The notes beneath the pieces are model-generated. The model had not been told where the DNA came from and did no database searches. It was given only the letters and a program-made list of their open reading frames with translations. From the NCBI GenBank assembly GCA_002633005.1, contig NMRA01000034.1:268136-332135 (forward strand): a stretch of DNA of 64,000 bases, in the 5' to 3' direction. The stretch is from Phoronis australis. Lineage: Eukaryota > Phoronida > Phoronidae. Shown here piece by piece: positions 46,301 through 60,300 of this stretch (positions are counted from its first letter, which is position 1; each line of letters begins with the position of its first letter). The translations under genes were made by a program, and so were the position numbers.

Positions 46301-49300
46301 AGGCCCCATCTGCCGCCTATTAAAATTTTCGAACCTGAGTCAAATTGTGGTAAACGTTATTAAGGTAAACACTTATTTAAAGTAAGTGTTTTGGTTACGG
46401 TAATGTTTCGTCACACTGACTTGTAGAAGGCATTAGTTACTCGTTTAAGTCTCGCGCACTCGCCATCGACGGTCGTGTTGTGTTGCTCTGGTAAACAAAC
46501 TGGATGGTTTGTGAGACATTCAGCAATTCTGAATCATCGTTGCGATATTCCAAAACGCGCATCTTAGCTGGTGCTAAAAGGAATTTGATTGATAATTACA
46601 AGAAACGCTGAAAAAGGTCGACACCACTGCATAAACAGACACAAAGAATCAATATGTCAGTGATTATACAGTATGCCATTACAGGCCTACCGAGCCGATT
46701 ATGGCAAAATTTTGGACTGATTTTGGTTCGTAACACGAATTGTCTGTTTCTGGGGGAGGTAAATCACACAGCCACTGCAGGCGACTCTCAATAAATATTG
46801 CGTGATTCTGAAATATTCTTTTGTGTGTCCTACTATGATATTAAAATCTCTCCAGTAAGCCAAGCTTCGCTCCACTAAACTCGCACCTTCTTTTAAAAAT
46901 CTATTTTTGAGTGAGATCACGCATTATTATAAAAATGGACTAGCAATGATTTCTGGGCTGAAGAAGAAATCACAATTCGATATCTGTGTTTTAGTAGTGA
47001 CATAGTTCTCCATATTTTCAGGAGTTAGGCCGCGTCCTTGTAAGACTTTAAGTCTCAACCGTGTTCCTCACTCATCAGATTAGATGTGATCTGAGCCTAG
47101 GGAGAACTGGCAAATCATTGCAGAGTAAGACCGTGCTCAACGCATAACTAGTAAAACGACCAGCCAGGCCAAGCTCATTTATAGAACTTTGCTAGTCTCA
47201 ATCAAAACAAGCGAATATAAAGGTGTCTAATTAAAAATTGACAAATGGCGGGCACATAATAGCTTTGTACTTTTCACGCATTGCCCTCATCGGTTCCAGC
47301 ATAGTCTATGGTTCCAGGGAGCTGGTCATTCAGGATAGAAGCTAAAACATGCATCCCATCTAATTCTATCTCATCTAGACCTGAGCACTAATCACATGCA
47401 CACGATTTTATATGGACTCGATCAATAGTAAACTAATTTAAACATATTAAAATTGCTTCTGCTATATGCCAGATCTCATTAGGCTATGGCAACAAATGTT
47501 GATAAGAACAGGAATTACGATACGTGCAAAATGCACGGAGAGGTGGTAAATGTACATTAACATATACGTGAATTAATGTGCACATTTGTTTAGGCGGAGA
47601 TACAGGCGAACTCTTTAGTTCAAATAAACAAAAGTACCTCTTCGCGTCTACTTACTATCTTTTTGACGGGGATGCAGCTGGCAAATTAAGAATATCCATC
47701 CGTTTAGAGAGTAGACTCGAAAAAGGGACTCGCTTGTTGGGAGCTTCCAAGAAAATGTCACGCGCCTCATTTACGTAGGATTGTGTTCTATAAACACGGC
47801 TCTTCCGTGGAGTTTATTCCGTGTAAACTTTCGTAGATGATGCACTGTTGAAATCCTAAGCCATTGAACCACACTTACAGTAAAAACGCTAAGAAGAGAT
47901 GCCATGTTTCTGTCAAAATCGAGTGAGTAAAGATGCCAAAGTGTAAATAATAATAAAAAGCCTCAAGTAGATTTGCTTAGTTAGAAAAAGGGAACCTATT
48001 GTAGACTTTCGAACTCCCAACGTGGACCATTTTCATGGAATTGTGTCCGAAAGGGCACCCTTTCGTATAGGGAAATCGGTAGCGAAAATTTCACCCATTT
48101 GAGCGACAAGTCCCGCATTAGCTCTTTTATTGGAGTAATCCCCGGGAGTAGTAAAATGGCCGCTTTTGTAGAGTTGCTAACTCCCTTTGGAAGGAAATCC
48201 TGTCGAAAAGGTACCCTTTCGTGAGGAATTTTGTCAGAACAGAAAAGACAGCCTTTTGCAAGGAAAGTAGGCTTGAAGACACCTCGAGTTTTTGAGCGAC
48301 ACGCACCCGGCCGTCAAGCTGTTCTATGGGAATATCCCCCCGCAATAGGAAAAGGGACATTTTGTTTCTAACTCCCAAAGTGAACCTATTTGTAGAGCAT
48401 TTTATCGGAGAAGAAACGTACTCTTAAGTAAGAATACTGGTTGTGAAAAAGACTCTTTTGAACGACACGTCCGGGAGTAACCCCCCGGCATTTGTCCTCT
48501 AAACCAACAATACTGTATCTATAACATTGTTGAAACTACCTCGAAAAATGTCATATTTCAATTGAGACAATCGGAGTACAACACCAGACAAAATCATGTC
48601 CCCACACGTTTGTATTTTAGCTCACAAAATTTCAACATAAATTAAGTTGGAGAGTTTTTAATTCATGGCAGGCCGACTCGATTGTGTATCCAAAGTTTTT
48701 TTTTCGTGTGACCTCTAGTAGTTTACAGTGCCTTGAGTGACTCATAGGTTTGAAAATTACCCACATGGTAGTAATGAGTTCCATGAAATGCAGTAGTCGT
48801 TTCGTGACCCAGCCCTGCAATTAGGGCGTGTCGACGAAGGCCCCGTGTCCGTAGGCCTTCAAAATCTACAGTGTAGCTACTTCAATACCATGAATACCTT
48901 GTTTTGTCACCGGGTTGTTGACAACCGGTCGACCGATCCCTCAAATATGACCATTCGCACAGTACTGCTGGGAACGATCGAGACGCATGTTCATGTCAAA
49001 CGACAGATTTTTAACTGCCAAAAATCCAATATATTTTCGCGAATTCCAATTCATTTTGCCTCACTTGGTTAACTGGTGCCCATTTGACTCTCGCGCATTT
49101 GACTCTTGATTATATGCCAAGGTAGTGTTCTATAACTACCGTGCATTTGCAAAACATAAACAGCACTTATTTCTAACGTGCGTACGTTCGCGTACAGGAA
49201 CAATACGATAAACGCAGATTGACATATTTAAAAAATAACAGTCACTGACTTTGCACTACAGACATTTACCGTACAGGAGTTGGATTTGAAACAAAACAAC

Positions 49301-52300
49301 GACGGGCGTACGGATACAATGCGTCTGTATAAGTACACCGGCACACATCGCCCACTTACACACATAAAATGCCTACTGCTTAAAACCCAAGCACTAAAAT
49401 GTAAAACAATACCCACAATTCTTAATATAATTGCAGTACATACCCGTGCCATGTTTGTTTTTTCTGCAACGTACTGTGATTGAGTTATAAACCGGTTCGG
49501 AGAACTACCTCGACGTGAAGTAACTACTGCAGTGTTTATGCTGCACCTTTTGTACAGTAGATATAATGCGATCAGGGACGCGGTCTGAGCAATAGAAAAT
49601 TTCTGAATGACCTTTGTGGGCGTGTTTAAGTTACGGGAGACGAACATGAAATGCTCAGGAATATGACGTGAGTGTCCGGATCAATCTATCAATAGTAAAT
49701 TTATTCCTAGTTGACTGGCGTGTCTTAACAGCGGTCGACACTATACATATGCATATATTCTCAGTTATAGATTGAATTGTACACAGTAGAGAGACAGCCC
49801 TGAGCACTTAGCATAGATGGACGGGATACCAATATCTGATCACAAGAGTCATCCCAGTGTGTACAAGAGTGCATGATGTCGGCCGCTGGATGTCAACACG
49901 TGGGTGTGACACCGGAGGACCTTACACATCCGGGTAGCAAATTGACCTAGACTGGGTCCCGAATTTTCGGGCGTGCCCTTTCTATGCTGTATTGTTTCTG
50001 TCATGGATTCGATGACTGGCCGTACTTTCAATAACCAATATGGCTGAACTTGAAATGTCAATGAGAACATTCCATTTGTGACTGTATGGGACTTTGCCGA
50101 GTCCATCCCAGAGTGATCGATTTGCCTGTCACATATATATAGTCATGTAACAATATGATTGGCGGCATGTACTAATCATATATAGTTTTGTGGCACCTCT
50201 AATCTTTAAGCTTACTAAATTCGAGTATCTCTATCTTTTTCGTTTTCTGTCGGATCCTTTCCAGAAGGCATTTTTTGTGCTCACTGTGGCCTGAACAGTG
50301 TTTCGTATCACTTAATTTTGGCCTAGGACGGTAATGTTCATATTACTCCCAGATTTTGGCAGCTACCCGATTGGTAGCTCATGTTTTCATCACCATCAGT
50401 AGGCCTACTAGCTGTTACTGATTTCTGTTTGTCCCGCCGTCTTAAAATGTATTTTGTCTGTCATAGACCATTCAATGATCAGTGGTGAAGCCTCGAACGT
50501 TTGATCTAACTAAATTTTTGGGGTTCTTTTTCGGTTTCCGGCGGATCTTTACCAGAACAGTTTTGTGTCATGAGTCATTCAATGTTCAGCTGTGGCACTA
50601 TCACATTTTAAATGAGTTTTGGTCGGTATCTCACTCTGGTCTAGCTAGTCAACAAGTTTACAGTGGCATATTGTGGGTAGAATCGCTGTTTCCACTCCCT
50701 GTTGTTTAGCCCATAGTTACATGGTCGGCTCAGCACTCCGCGATGAAATAAGTCGCGGGCTATAGCTCCAGCCCGGGTCTATGGGACGCCGCCCATCGAG
50801 TTAAGCTACTGATCGGTTTCGCCGTTTAGCTGGCTAAAAATTAAAACCCGTTTACTTTACTTCCACTCAGTGGTAAAATCGGTCTCTTAACATTCCTTAC
50901 CGTCAGCAACAAGAGCATCAAAACCACTCAAACAACTCAAAATCAGGAGTGGGGCCAACTAAAACCCTAAAATTTAGGATTCGAATATAGGAGATTTGTG
51001 CGCATTGCCTGTTGACATACCAGCTGATTCCGATCGGCAATAATTCGCTTCAGTTAAGTATTCAACATTGACCAGCAAAACATGAGCGAAATGCAACTGC
51101 AAATTCAAATAATGTCGGTTAACTTTTTAGTCGTCAGTCCTACTAGGTTTCATGTATTTTCCCAATACAGTTTTTTCTTCGGGACTTTGTGCATACTTTC
51201 CGGACTTAAGCAACTTTTATTAGAATTTTGTCAGATCTCGCCTTCATACCTATGCTATGTTTGCTTATTTCAAAAGCAGTCGCGCTGTGTTGATGACAAA
51301 TAGTTCTCACAAGGTGGCAGGCCAGACATTCATATTTTTGTACTCCTTGCGGTATCCCCAGGTTTCCCGCTAACATTATATATAAACTGTGACATTCTGA
51401 CTTGTGATTTGTTTGATTTAACGAGTTACTGATTCATTAATTACCTATATCTAGTTGCATTTAATTTTGAAAAAATGCCATCTCGTACGCATAAAATATT
51501 TGACATTGGACAGAGATGAATCAATTTGACGAGTGTATTGGTCAATTTCTAGCATCGAGTTCAACTCTCACTAATGTTAAAAAGCCACTGATCTTGGGAA
51601 CGTCGAAAGAATGTTACGTTGTCTTATCATAGCAGATAGTTGCGAAACCGACCCTGAGCGGCCACTGAAATACCGAAGAAGAATCGTTTGCCTTAACGGA
51701 ATAAGTCCAATTCTTGATACCAAGAAGCGCGATATCAAGAATGTTGGTCGATCGGTTTTTATCTGATTTTCTGATAAAACACGAGTTTTTTACAAACTTA
51801 ACTTCTGCCGTGCCACCAAATTACCACAATTAGATGTTCGAAATGCTCGCGCAAAAAGCCTCCACCAGGTTCGTTTTTCCAATAAAATGTGTGACTGTCT
51901 TAATTTGTAGTGTAGTACGAAATGTTTTCAACCACAGTTTTCTGCTGACAGACCCATTTCTATACACCTAGTCACGTGAGAGATGGGAAGAACTTTTTCC
52001 GCAGAACGTATCTGATACGTCCAGCAGTATAGGCCTACATTTGGGCCGGGGAAACTTTGCATGGTTAAAGCTTAGAACTTTCGTAGGTTGCAAGAAATGG
52101 ACACCAAAACCGTAATTAAAGAGATTTTCAACAACAACCTCCTGTCTGTGGGGACATTCATTGACTCTCTTGGACCGTATTTTCGTCATGTACGTCCGGA
52201 AGTATAGGCCTATCTGAATTTGAATTTTGTTCCGGCTTAAACATGTGTACGCTCAGCGCTTGTCTGCAGAAAACTCCGGTAACTCTAACTGTAACTCATT

Positions 52301-52696
52301 TAAGAGTATGAATACTGTAACGTAAAGTATTATTGGCCTACAACTTTACGTACGTTACAGTATTCAAACCGGTTTGAGTGCCATTGATCCTGCTCACGGC
52401 AAATGAAACAGGGTCACGTGGCAATAAACATACAATGACCGCGTAATAGCTGTCAGTCGATCTCAAATTTATGACATAAATTGAACTTGCATTGATAATG
52501 AATGAGAGAAGATATCAAATGTACCATGCAATCAACGAGTTATTATAGACATTAAAATTTAATACACTTTTACCAGTAGTCTAGGTTTTTGTCGCCCAGT
52601 TATACAAAATTGCGTCCCTTGGCACGTCTTTCGCGACAGAACTTTCTCACTTCGGAGACAAGACGTAATGACAGTTTATCGTCACCAACGGCGCTA
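43372..52696. other. 9.3-kb stretch without recognisable genes
   Basis: A triplicated GTGGTCTCTCTTG-type motif lies at 44065-44115, the diverged tandem repeat at 48012-48485, and two loosely similar ~290-bp segments at 50215-50500 and 50505-50790 (CTAAATT, TTTTCGGTTT, GGCGGATC, CCAGAA). Open frames up to 139 codons show no family signature. Confidence 0.55.
48012..48485 (+). repeat. Diverged ~166-190-bp tandem repeat, three copies
   Basis: Copies start at 48012, 48177 and 48368 with AACTCCC. They share TTTCGT, a TTTTGAGCGACA/TTTGAACGACA motif and CGCACCCGG/CGTCCGGGA ends. Strongly diverged; no coding. Confidence 0.55.
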
Positions 52697-54530
52697 AAGA
52701 AATGTACTTATTCATGTGAATGAACAAAAACGCGACGAGACTGATAATTGAGCATTATGCTTTCCGTGAAATATTCAAAACGGTCTTTTGTGCTCTCAGC
52801 GAGTCACGGTCAAACCGGTCTAAAAATGGCAGAGCGATGTTTAATCGTGATTATTGATCCCAGGTCTGTTTAAATTAACTTCAATTTGTTGAATCTTTCG
52901 CAGCTCATTTGTCGAATTGTCATTATTCCGAAAGCGTCAGAGTAAAATATTCGTTGCCCGTCTCTAAAAGTCCCGTTCTAAAGCAATAAAAAGCTTGCCC
53001 ATCATTCGTTTACTACAGATAAATATTCGAATGAAATACATTTCAAAGCAGCAAAAACTAAATGGCTGGGCGCTCTTCTAAAAAAGATGAGGATTGCCAT
53101 TGACGCTCCGTCAGCTAGGGGGAAAGATCTTTCTAAAATCCCCAATGACGTCTGTTTCACGTTGAGACGTGAAATTGTGGGGAGGGGCGCACCGCCTCCC
53201 CACTAATGTGCTCTGTAATAAACATGACAATAAATAAATGAATAATTTATCTATCTGCCTATTTGCCCGTTTCATTGTCTATCTATTTCAATGAAGATAC
53301 AGCAATTAAGCCATAGGTAGTTCACTTGATACGTCATGGTGCTATAGTAAAATGTGATAGGTCACCTGATCATTGGTTCGAATACATTCTAGTGGAATAA
53401 GAAGTCGACGATGATACTAAAGTGTATCCGCGTATTTCAAGTGTCGGGCCATCTTGAACAAGAGCAACGCGGAGCGTTGAAATGCGCTCACGATTGCACC
53501 ACAAAAGGTGTGGTTCTAGGGGTGTTTACTTCTATCATAAAAATGGCCACTAGATGGCGCAAAATACGTTGACTCCCTCCAAAAACAGGAACATGCCATT
53601 ACTTTCTTTAATAGAAAGCTATTGACCAAATTTCGTAAAAATCTGTCAAAGAACTTCAGAGAAACAGAGGAAAACAGAAAAACTGAAATTGCCACTAGAG
53701 GGCATAGCTTGGTCGGATCCGTCTGAAAGTCATCGTCATCGTCCATCATTGTTAACTTCATATAAATACACTTGCTAAATTTCATAAAGATCCTGCAGTG
53801 GATTCAGGAGATACAGCGATGGGCGTAAAAAACACAAAGCCGCAACTAGGAGGCACCACAGTGGGCAAAGTCGTCCAAAAAATCATCGGCAACCGTCCTC
53901 TTCACATTAAAAACATGTAAGTCAATTTTCACAAACGACCTTAAAGTGGTTTGGCGGACGCCAAAAACAGACTAGAAAACAGTAAAAATGACCACTAGAT
54001 GGCGAAAATACGGCAAATCCATCCGAAAATAGGAACATGTCATTGTTTCTTTACTAGAAAGATACTGACCAAATTTCATAAAAAATCATCAAGGAACTTC
54101 AGAGAAACAGAGGAAAACGGGAAAAATGAAATTGCCACTAGCTGACAGAGCATTCGTCGGATCTATCTGAAAGTCGTCCTCGTCTGTTGTCAACTTCATA
54201 TAAATACACTTGCTAAATTAAATAAAGATCCTGCAGTGGGTTTAGGAGACAGAGCTATGGGCGCACAAAAAATAAAACTGCCACTAGGAAGCGCCATAGT
54301 AGTCAGTCGACGGAAAATCATCGTCAACTGTCCTTTCACACTAACAACGTATATGCCAATTTTCACAATCATCCTTCAGTAGAGTGGTTTGATTGATAGA
54401 GGGGCGGACGCCCAAAAAACAGACTCGAAATTAATAAAAATGGCCACTAGGTTACGCAAAATACCTCGAATCCATCCAAAAACAAGAGAATAGTGTCATC
54501 TCACATGCCCTATGTGCAAAATTTCATGAA
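52697..54530. repeat. Haplotype copy 1 (uncollapsed duplication)
   Basis: This block matches 54532-56772 closely along its length and ends at the 'n' at 54531, where the sequence jumps back to the start of the block. It is most simply an assembly join between two alleles rather than a biological tandem duplication. Confidence 0.8.
52999..53205 (+). CDS. Putative 3'-terminal exon, PH-domain-like end (haplotype 1)
   Basis: After the acceptor TTTACTACAG the frame reads KYSNEIHFKAAKTKWLGALL, then KKMRIAIDAPSARGKDLSKI and ends RGAPPPH before TAA. The 'F.A....KWL..L...' pattern is like the last strand and C-terminal helix with invariant Trp of a PH domain, but that is a weak match. AATAAA signals follow within 30 bases. 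The incoming phase is 1. No upstream exons were found on the plus strand, so gene identity is unknown. The same exon recurs at 54836-55041 with a frame-shifting extra A. Confidence 0.5.
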
Positions 54531-54531
54531 N

Positions 54532-56772
54532 AAAGAAATGGACTTATTCATGTGAATGAACAAAAACGCGACGAGACTGATAATTGAGCATTATGCTCTC
54601 GTAAAATATTCAAAACGGTCTTTTGTGCTCTCAGCGAGTCACGGTCAAACCGGTCTAAAATGAAAGAGCGATGTTTAATCCTGATTATTGATCCCAGGTC
54701 TGTTTAAATTAACTTCAATTTGTTGAATCTTTCGCAGCTCATTTGTCGAATTGTCATTATTCCGAAAGCGCCAGTATAAAATATCCGTTGCTCGTCTCTA
54801 AAAGTCCCGTTCTAAAGAAATAAAAAGCTTGTCCGACATTCGTTTACTACAGATAAATATTCGAATGAAATACATTTCAAAGCAGCAAAAAACTAAATGG
54901 CTGGGCGCTCTTCTAAAAAAGATGAAGACTGCCATTGACGCTCCGTCAGCTAGGGGGAACGATCTTTCTAAAATCCCCAATGACGTCTGTTTCGCGTTGA
55001 GACGTGAAGTTGTGGGGAGGGGCGCACCGCCTCCCCACTAAAGCGAGCAGAAAATATATGCTAACAACGATTTCCCTCGAAGGCACTAGACAAGCGGTTC
55101 CCGGTACGAGCACCAGATTGAGAAGAGTCGAGCCTACTCGTCACGGTAGTGTCCAATTCTTCCCATGGTGTCAGTCAAATTAAATGAACGAGTAGCTTGC
55201 TTACGAGATACTGTTTTCAAATGTACCGGATATATGTTAATAGGTTGTACGCGTGAGTAGTTTGCCGCGCCTACTCGACTTGCACTATGCACGATCTCCC
55301 AAAAGTATGCCTGCGAATTCCGCACTGGGTTTTTTGGCAAAGTGAATACCTCTGCGTGTTACTGTGCGCTCACCTAGCCATGCCCCCCCCGCGCCCCTCG
55401 TGGAGTTTTTAATTATTCTCGAATCAGTAGTGTTTCCATGTGTTTTGTAATTTTTAATGTGCTCTGTAATAAAAATGACAACAAATAATTTATCTATCTC
55501 CCTGTTTGCCCGTCTCATTGTCTATCTATTTCAATGAAGATACAGCAATTAAGCCATAGGTAGTTCACTTGATACGTCATCGTGCTATAGTAAAATGTGA
55601 TAGGTCACCTGATCATTGGTTCGAATACATTCTAGTGGAATAAGAAGTCGACGATGATACTAAAGTGTATCCGCGTATTTCAAGTGTCGGGCCATCTTGA
55701 ACAAGAGCAACGCGGAGCGTTGAAATGCGCTCACGATTGCACCACAAACGGAGTGGTTCTAGGGGTGTTTACTTCTATCATAAAAATGGCCACTAGATGG
55801 CGCAAAATACGTTGACTCCCTCCAAAAACAGGAACATGCCATTACTTTCCTTAATAATTTCGTAAAAATCTGTCAAGGAACTTCAGAGAAACAGAGGAAA
55901 ACAGAAAAAATGAAATTGCCACTAGAGGGCATAGCTTGATCGGATCCGTCTGAAAGTCATCGTCATCGTCCATCATTGTCAACTTCATATAAATACACTT
56001 GCTAAATTTCATAAAGATCCTGCAGTGGATTCAGGAGATACAGCGATGGGCGTAAAAAACACAAAGCCGCAACTAGGAGGCACCACAGTGGGCAAAGTCG
56101 TCCACAAAATCATCGACAACCGTCCTCTTTGTCACATTAAAAACATATAAGCCAATTTTCACAAACCACCTAAAAGTGGTTTGGCGGACGCCAAAAACAG
56201 ACTAGAAAACAGTAGTTAGAAAACAGTAAAAATGGCCACTAGATGGCGAAAATACGGCAAATCCATCCGAAAATGGGAACATGTCATCGTTTCTTTACTA
56301 GAAAGCTATTGACAAAATTTCATAAAAATCAATCAAGGAACTTCAGAGAAACAGAGGAAAACGGGAAAAAATGAAATTGCCACTAGCTGACAGAGCATTC
56401 GTCGGATCTATCTGAAAGTCGTCCTCGTCTGTTGTCAACTTCATATAAATACACTTGCTAAATTAAATAAAGATCCTGCAGTGAGTTTAGGAGACAGAGC
56501 TATGGGCGCAAAAAATAAAACTGCCACTAGGAAGCGCCATAGTAGTCAGTTGTCGGAAAATCATCGTCAACTGTCCTTTCACACTAACAACATATATCCC
56601 AATTTTCACAATCATCCTTCAGTAGAGTGGTTTGATTGATAGAGGGGCGGACGCCCAAAAAACAGACTCGAAATTAATAAAAATGGCCACTAGGTTACGC
56701 AAAATACCTCGAATCCATCCGAAAACAAGAGAATAGTGTCATCTCACATGCCCTATGTGCAAAATTTCATGA
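54532..56772. repeat. Haplotype copy 2 (uncollapsed duplication)
   Basis: Re-starts at AAAGAAATGGACTTATTCATG and repeats 52697-54530 with SNPs and indels, including an extra ~410 bp at 55042-55455 with TAA on both sides. It then continues through the point where copy 1 broke off. Confidence 0.8.
54836..55041 (+). CDS. Second (haplotype) copy of the PH-like terminal exon
   Basis: Near-identical to 52999-53205, but the A-run after GCAGC has six rather than five bases. In the splice-compatible frame this creates a stop right after KAAKN, while a different upstream frame stays open to RGAPPPH. Either this allele is broken or the run is a base-calling error. It is followed by ~410 bp absent from the other copy. 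Confidence 0.4.
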
Positions 56773-57330
56773 AAATCCCTTTGAAAAAACAGAGGTAAAC
56801 GTAAAAAAATAAAATTGCCAATAGAGGGCACACCGGTAGACCGATCCGTCCGAAAGCCGTCGTTGTCCGTTGTCAACTTCATATCAATACACCTGCTAAA
56901 TTTAATAAAGATCTTGCAGAGGGAGATACAGATGGGCGCAAAACTGTCATTAGGAGGCGCCACAGTAGTCGAAGTCGTCGGAAAATCATCGTCAGCCGTC
57001 CTCTTCATAGTGAGAACCTATATGCCAATTTTCACGATCATCCCGGCTTAGAGTGGTTTGGTTGATAGAGGGGAGGACGCCAAAAACAGACCCGAAAACA
57101 ATAAAAATGCCACTAGGTGGCGCAAAATAGTTCAAATTCATCTGAAAACGAGAGGTTAGCTTCATCTCACAGACATATGCCTGTATTCCAAATTTCGTAA
57201 GAAAATCCGTTGAGGATCCGGCTCCGAAGATAGAGGTAAGCGTAAAAAATAAATTTGCCACCGGTTGTCGGATTGGTCCGAAATTCGTCGTCATCCGTCG
57301 TCAGCTTCATAGTAACACATCTGCCAAGGA

Positions 57331-60300
57331 GATACAGCTGCGGACGCCCGGCGGACACCGGACGCCCGCGGACACCGGACGCCCAGACAGAGATGACAGG
57401 CGGCAATATGCACCCACATATAAAAATGAGGTCCGGCATCTTGGAGCTACAAGCTGCATATCAACAGTGAGAGAAGCTTGTTAATCTTTTAGCCCGTGCC
57501 AGATCGATCATCCCGTCTAAAGCCACAATGTATGTGGAAACAGTCTTCTGACGGCGGGTTACCGCGGTGGTACGTAGCTGAAATGTCACCACATACCCAA
57601 TCACAACACTTCAACTAAGTAACATTGTGAACACCGCTAGATAACAAGTCTTTGGCTGAAGGAGCACGAGAACAATGGCAAAAGTCACCCCCTCCTAAAT
57701 CCACCGGCATTTGTTGGCTGCGTTTCCATTATGTTCAGTCATAGCTCATTGGTTCAGTCGACTTCATGCAACTAAGCGCTGACAAGGATTGAACGTATCA
57801 ACGTTTCCTATATGCTCACTGAGACGGCGTTTACCCGTTCAGCGACTTTACCAGAGGGTTGTGAGTGAGCGTGTGAGAACATCTAACTTCTTTGTCACGT
57901 TTACTGCCAAGCACAGTCTTTGGTTTTGTATGACAACAGGCAACCAGGCTTATTACAGATCACGTGTGAATTTCGGCGATTCAAAAACCAAACATGATCA
58001 CCATTTGACGAGGATTTCAGAAATGCAATATTGGTTTATGTTCAAATATGTCATAACTTGACTTTTATTTTTAACAGCACAGGCCCAGTCAGGCTATCTT
58101 ATGGGAGATCAGAGCAATTATCGATCAAAAGAGAACTGGCCCTCCAACCAACGGCTAGAATGGATTAAACCAGTCGTGTAAGATATTGGCTACAGGTGTC
58201 ATCTTCCCAACTTGAGCTATAGAATCGAACAACGGGAAAACGCCGTAATGAACTTCGTATTTCGTCCTTTTAGATCCTGTCAACAGGTGTGCGTTCTCCG
58301 ATTTGAACTGAGACGAAACTTTTTTACATTTTCAAAAAGTTCCCTGTCGACTCACATGAATCGAAATCGTATCCCTTCTCCGTCCACATGAATACTCTAA
58401 CAAAGCCATAAACACAGCGTTTCCTTAGAGTCTTTCACAGACAGGCAATCAAGGTGTATGTTTTCATCCACATGACCCCATATCATCCACACGAACACTA
58501 GAAGTGACGTCAGCGTTTTCGAAACTCAGTTATGTCTTGCAACTGAGTCCACTCAAGTACAGCGAAACCACCGTTTAAAAGAATATCCTAGAGAGCGAGT
58601 TCATTTGCCTGTTCAGTGTACAGGCACCGTACAGTGCATGTCTAGATGGGAGGAATGTCTTAAATTGCGCTTTCAAAGAAAAAGGCACAGTTGTGGAGAT
58701 GCGTGTCAGTATAGAACTTCGGCAGTGAACACCCAGGCAAAATAAGCAAACAAAACCCGACATTTTTCGCTAAGAGTGTTCATGATACAAGGACTCATCT
58801 TAATACAGCAGGCACCACTGGCATTACTGGGACGTAATAACATTGATGCAAATTGCAAAAACAATTATTTACGGAGATACTTTATTGATATAGTCGCGAA
58901 AATTCTTCATGTGAATATGTGCACAACAATGGCCACTCACACGAATAAGCATGTTTATTCTTTGATAATTACATTAACATTTGGGGTCATTTTGTACATC
59001 TGCAAATCAATGTAAGCAAACTTAAAAATTCTGCAAATGTGAAGCATGGTTTTATGTAGTGGTCGAGACAAGAAAGATACGCAATACCTAACGTAATACG
59101 CCAGAATGAAGCCGGAGTGAACCTCTGCATAAAGCTGGAAACGAAACTCAGATAGCACGGGGACAAGCGAACTCTTGTACACCGATAACAAGCCGGTACT
59201 GATAAAACAGTTATACAAATATCGGTTTAACCATTGGCTATAGTACATGGAGCGTCAACTCTATATATTCTCAATGGGCAAAATTTGTGATCGTACGCAC
59301 AAGCTTAGACTATATACTCCCAGGCACAAGAAGTCACTATTCACTAGCGGCCGGTGCCTGGTGTGAGTCACGGTCTTCTCACTAACCAGAAAGTGGCGCC
59401 ACTTCTGGTGAAACCCTACATACTTACGCAGCACTGGAACACTGCGGCTGCGTTTCATAGAACCAAGAAAGACGCGAAAACGCACCACCACGCCGGCTGA
59501 TAAGTCGCTTATGCAAAAATAACCTATTTTTTGCATTCCGATTTACAAATTGCCTATGAATACAACTCCACTTGGTTAGCGCAGGATATGTAAAAATTAG
59601 AACAACAATTTAGGACAACAAGTGCCAACGTACAGCTCAGGTAACATCCATAGAGTGAAGTGAGAGATACATGAACTTTTTTATTTGTGCGGCGATCGTC
59701 CGGTTTTTGATCTTATTGTGGCCAAAAACTGATTTAATAAATCAAAACTAATCCAGACAAACAATCACTATTCACATGTGACAAGCACAGCCAATAGTGC
59801 TGCTCCACGTCAAATTTAGCAGACGTAATCCAGTTATTTTTCCCCAAAAATTTAATTCGATAAAAGTTTGCATTCAGAAACGATTTGCCCTGCATTCTGA
59901 ATTCCAACGATTTTGCCTGGACTTTTACAGAGAAATTTTATACACGAGTTACCACGATTTATTTACTCAATTAAGAGTTACAGTATAGTGTCAGTGGGAA
60001 CAACAAAAATACGGGAATTGCGGCTGTCAACGAACCTTGGGGACACGACCGTTTGTGGAATTAATCCAGATAATTTTTTTCCTGAAATATTTCTGGGTTT
60101 TCAAATATAAGGAAAGCAGTTACTGTTAGACAATCTGTAAAAGTCCGTAATCCGTATGCAGTGCAATCCTTGGGAATCTTTGTTTCGTTTGTGTTTTAGA
60201 GTGATGCGATTTTTGTGTTTTTAATGGGGACAGGCATTACAAAATAATGGACTGACTGTAATTCACTGATAGCTTCACTGAGAGGATTCAACCCCACTAA

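Larger units (their letters stand above)
53516..57330. repeat. Degenerate ~148/445-bp tandem array with CTCF-like motifs
   Basis: Imperfect units, each with a (C)CCACTAG core, occur at 53547, 53692, 53843, 53992, 54135, 54281 and 54444: spacings of 143-163 bases, with every third unit most alike (445-452 bases). Shared unit text includes AACTTCAGAGAAACAGAGGA and ACTTCATATAAATACACTTG. The block is repeated by the haplotype duplication and ends near 57330. CCACTAGATGGCGC and CCACTAGAGGGCA fit the CTCF core consensus. No coding function is seen. Confidence 0.75.

Noticed and set aside
49228-49647. 139-codon minus-strand frame
   Set aside because: No recognisable domain and no splice signals; likely chance.
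50710-50830. Possible tRNA or SINE around CCGCGATGAAATAAGTCGCGG
   Set aside because: A local hairpin, but no B box or cloverleaf.
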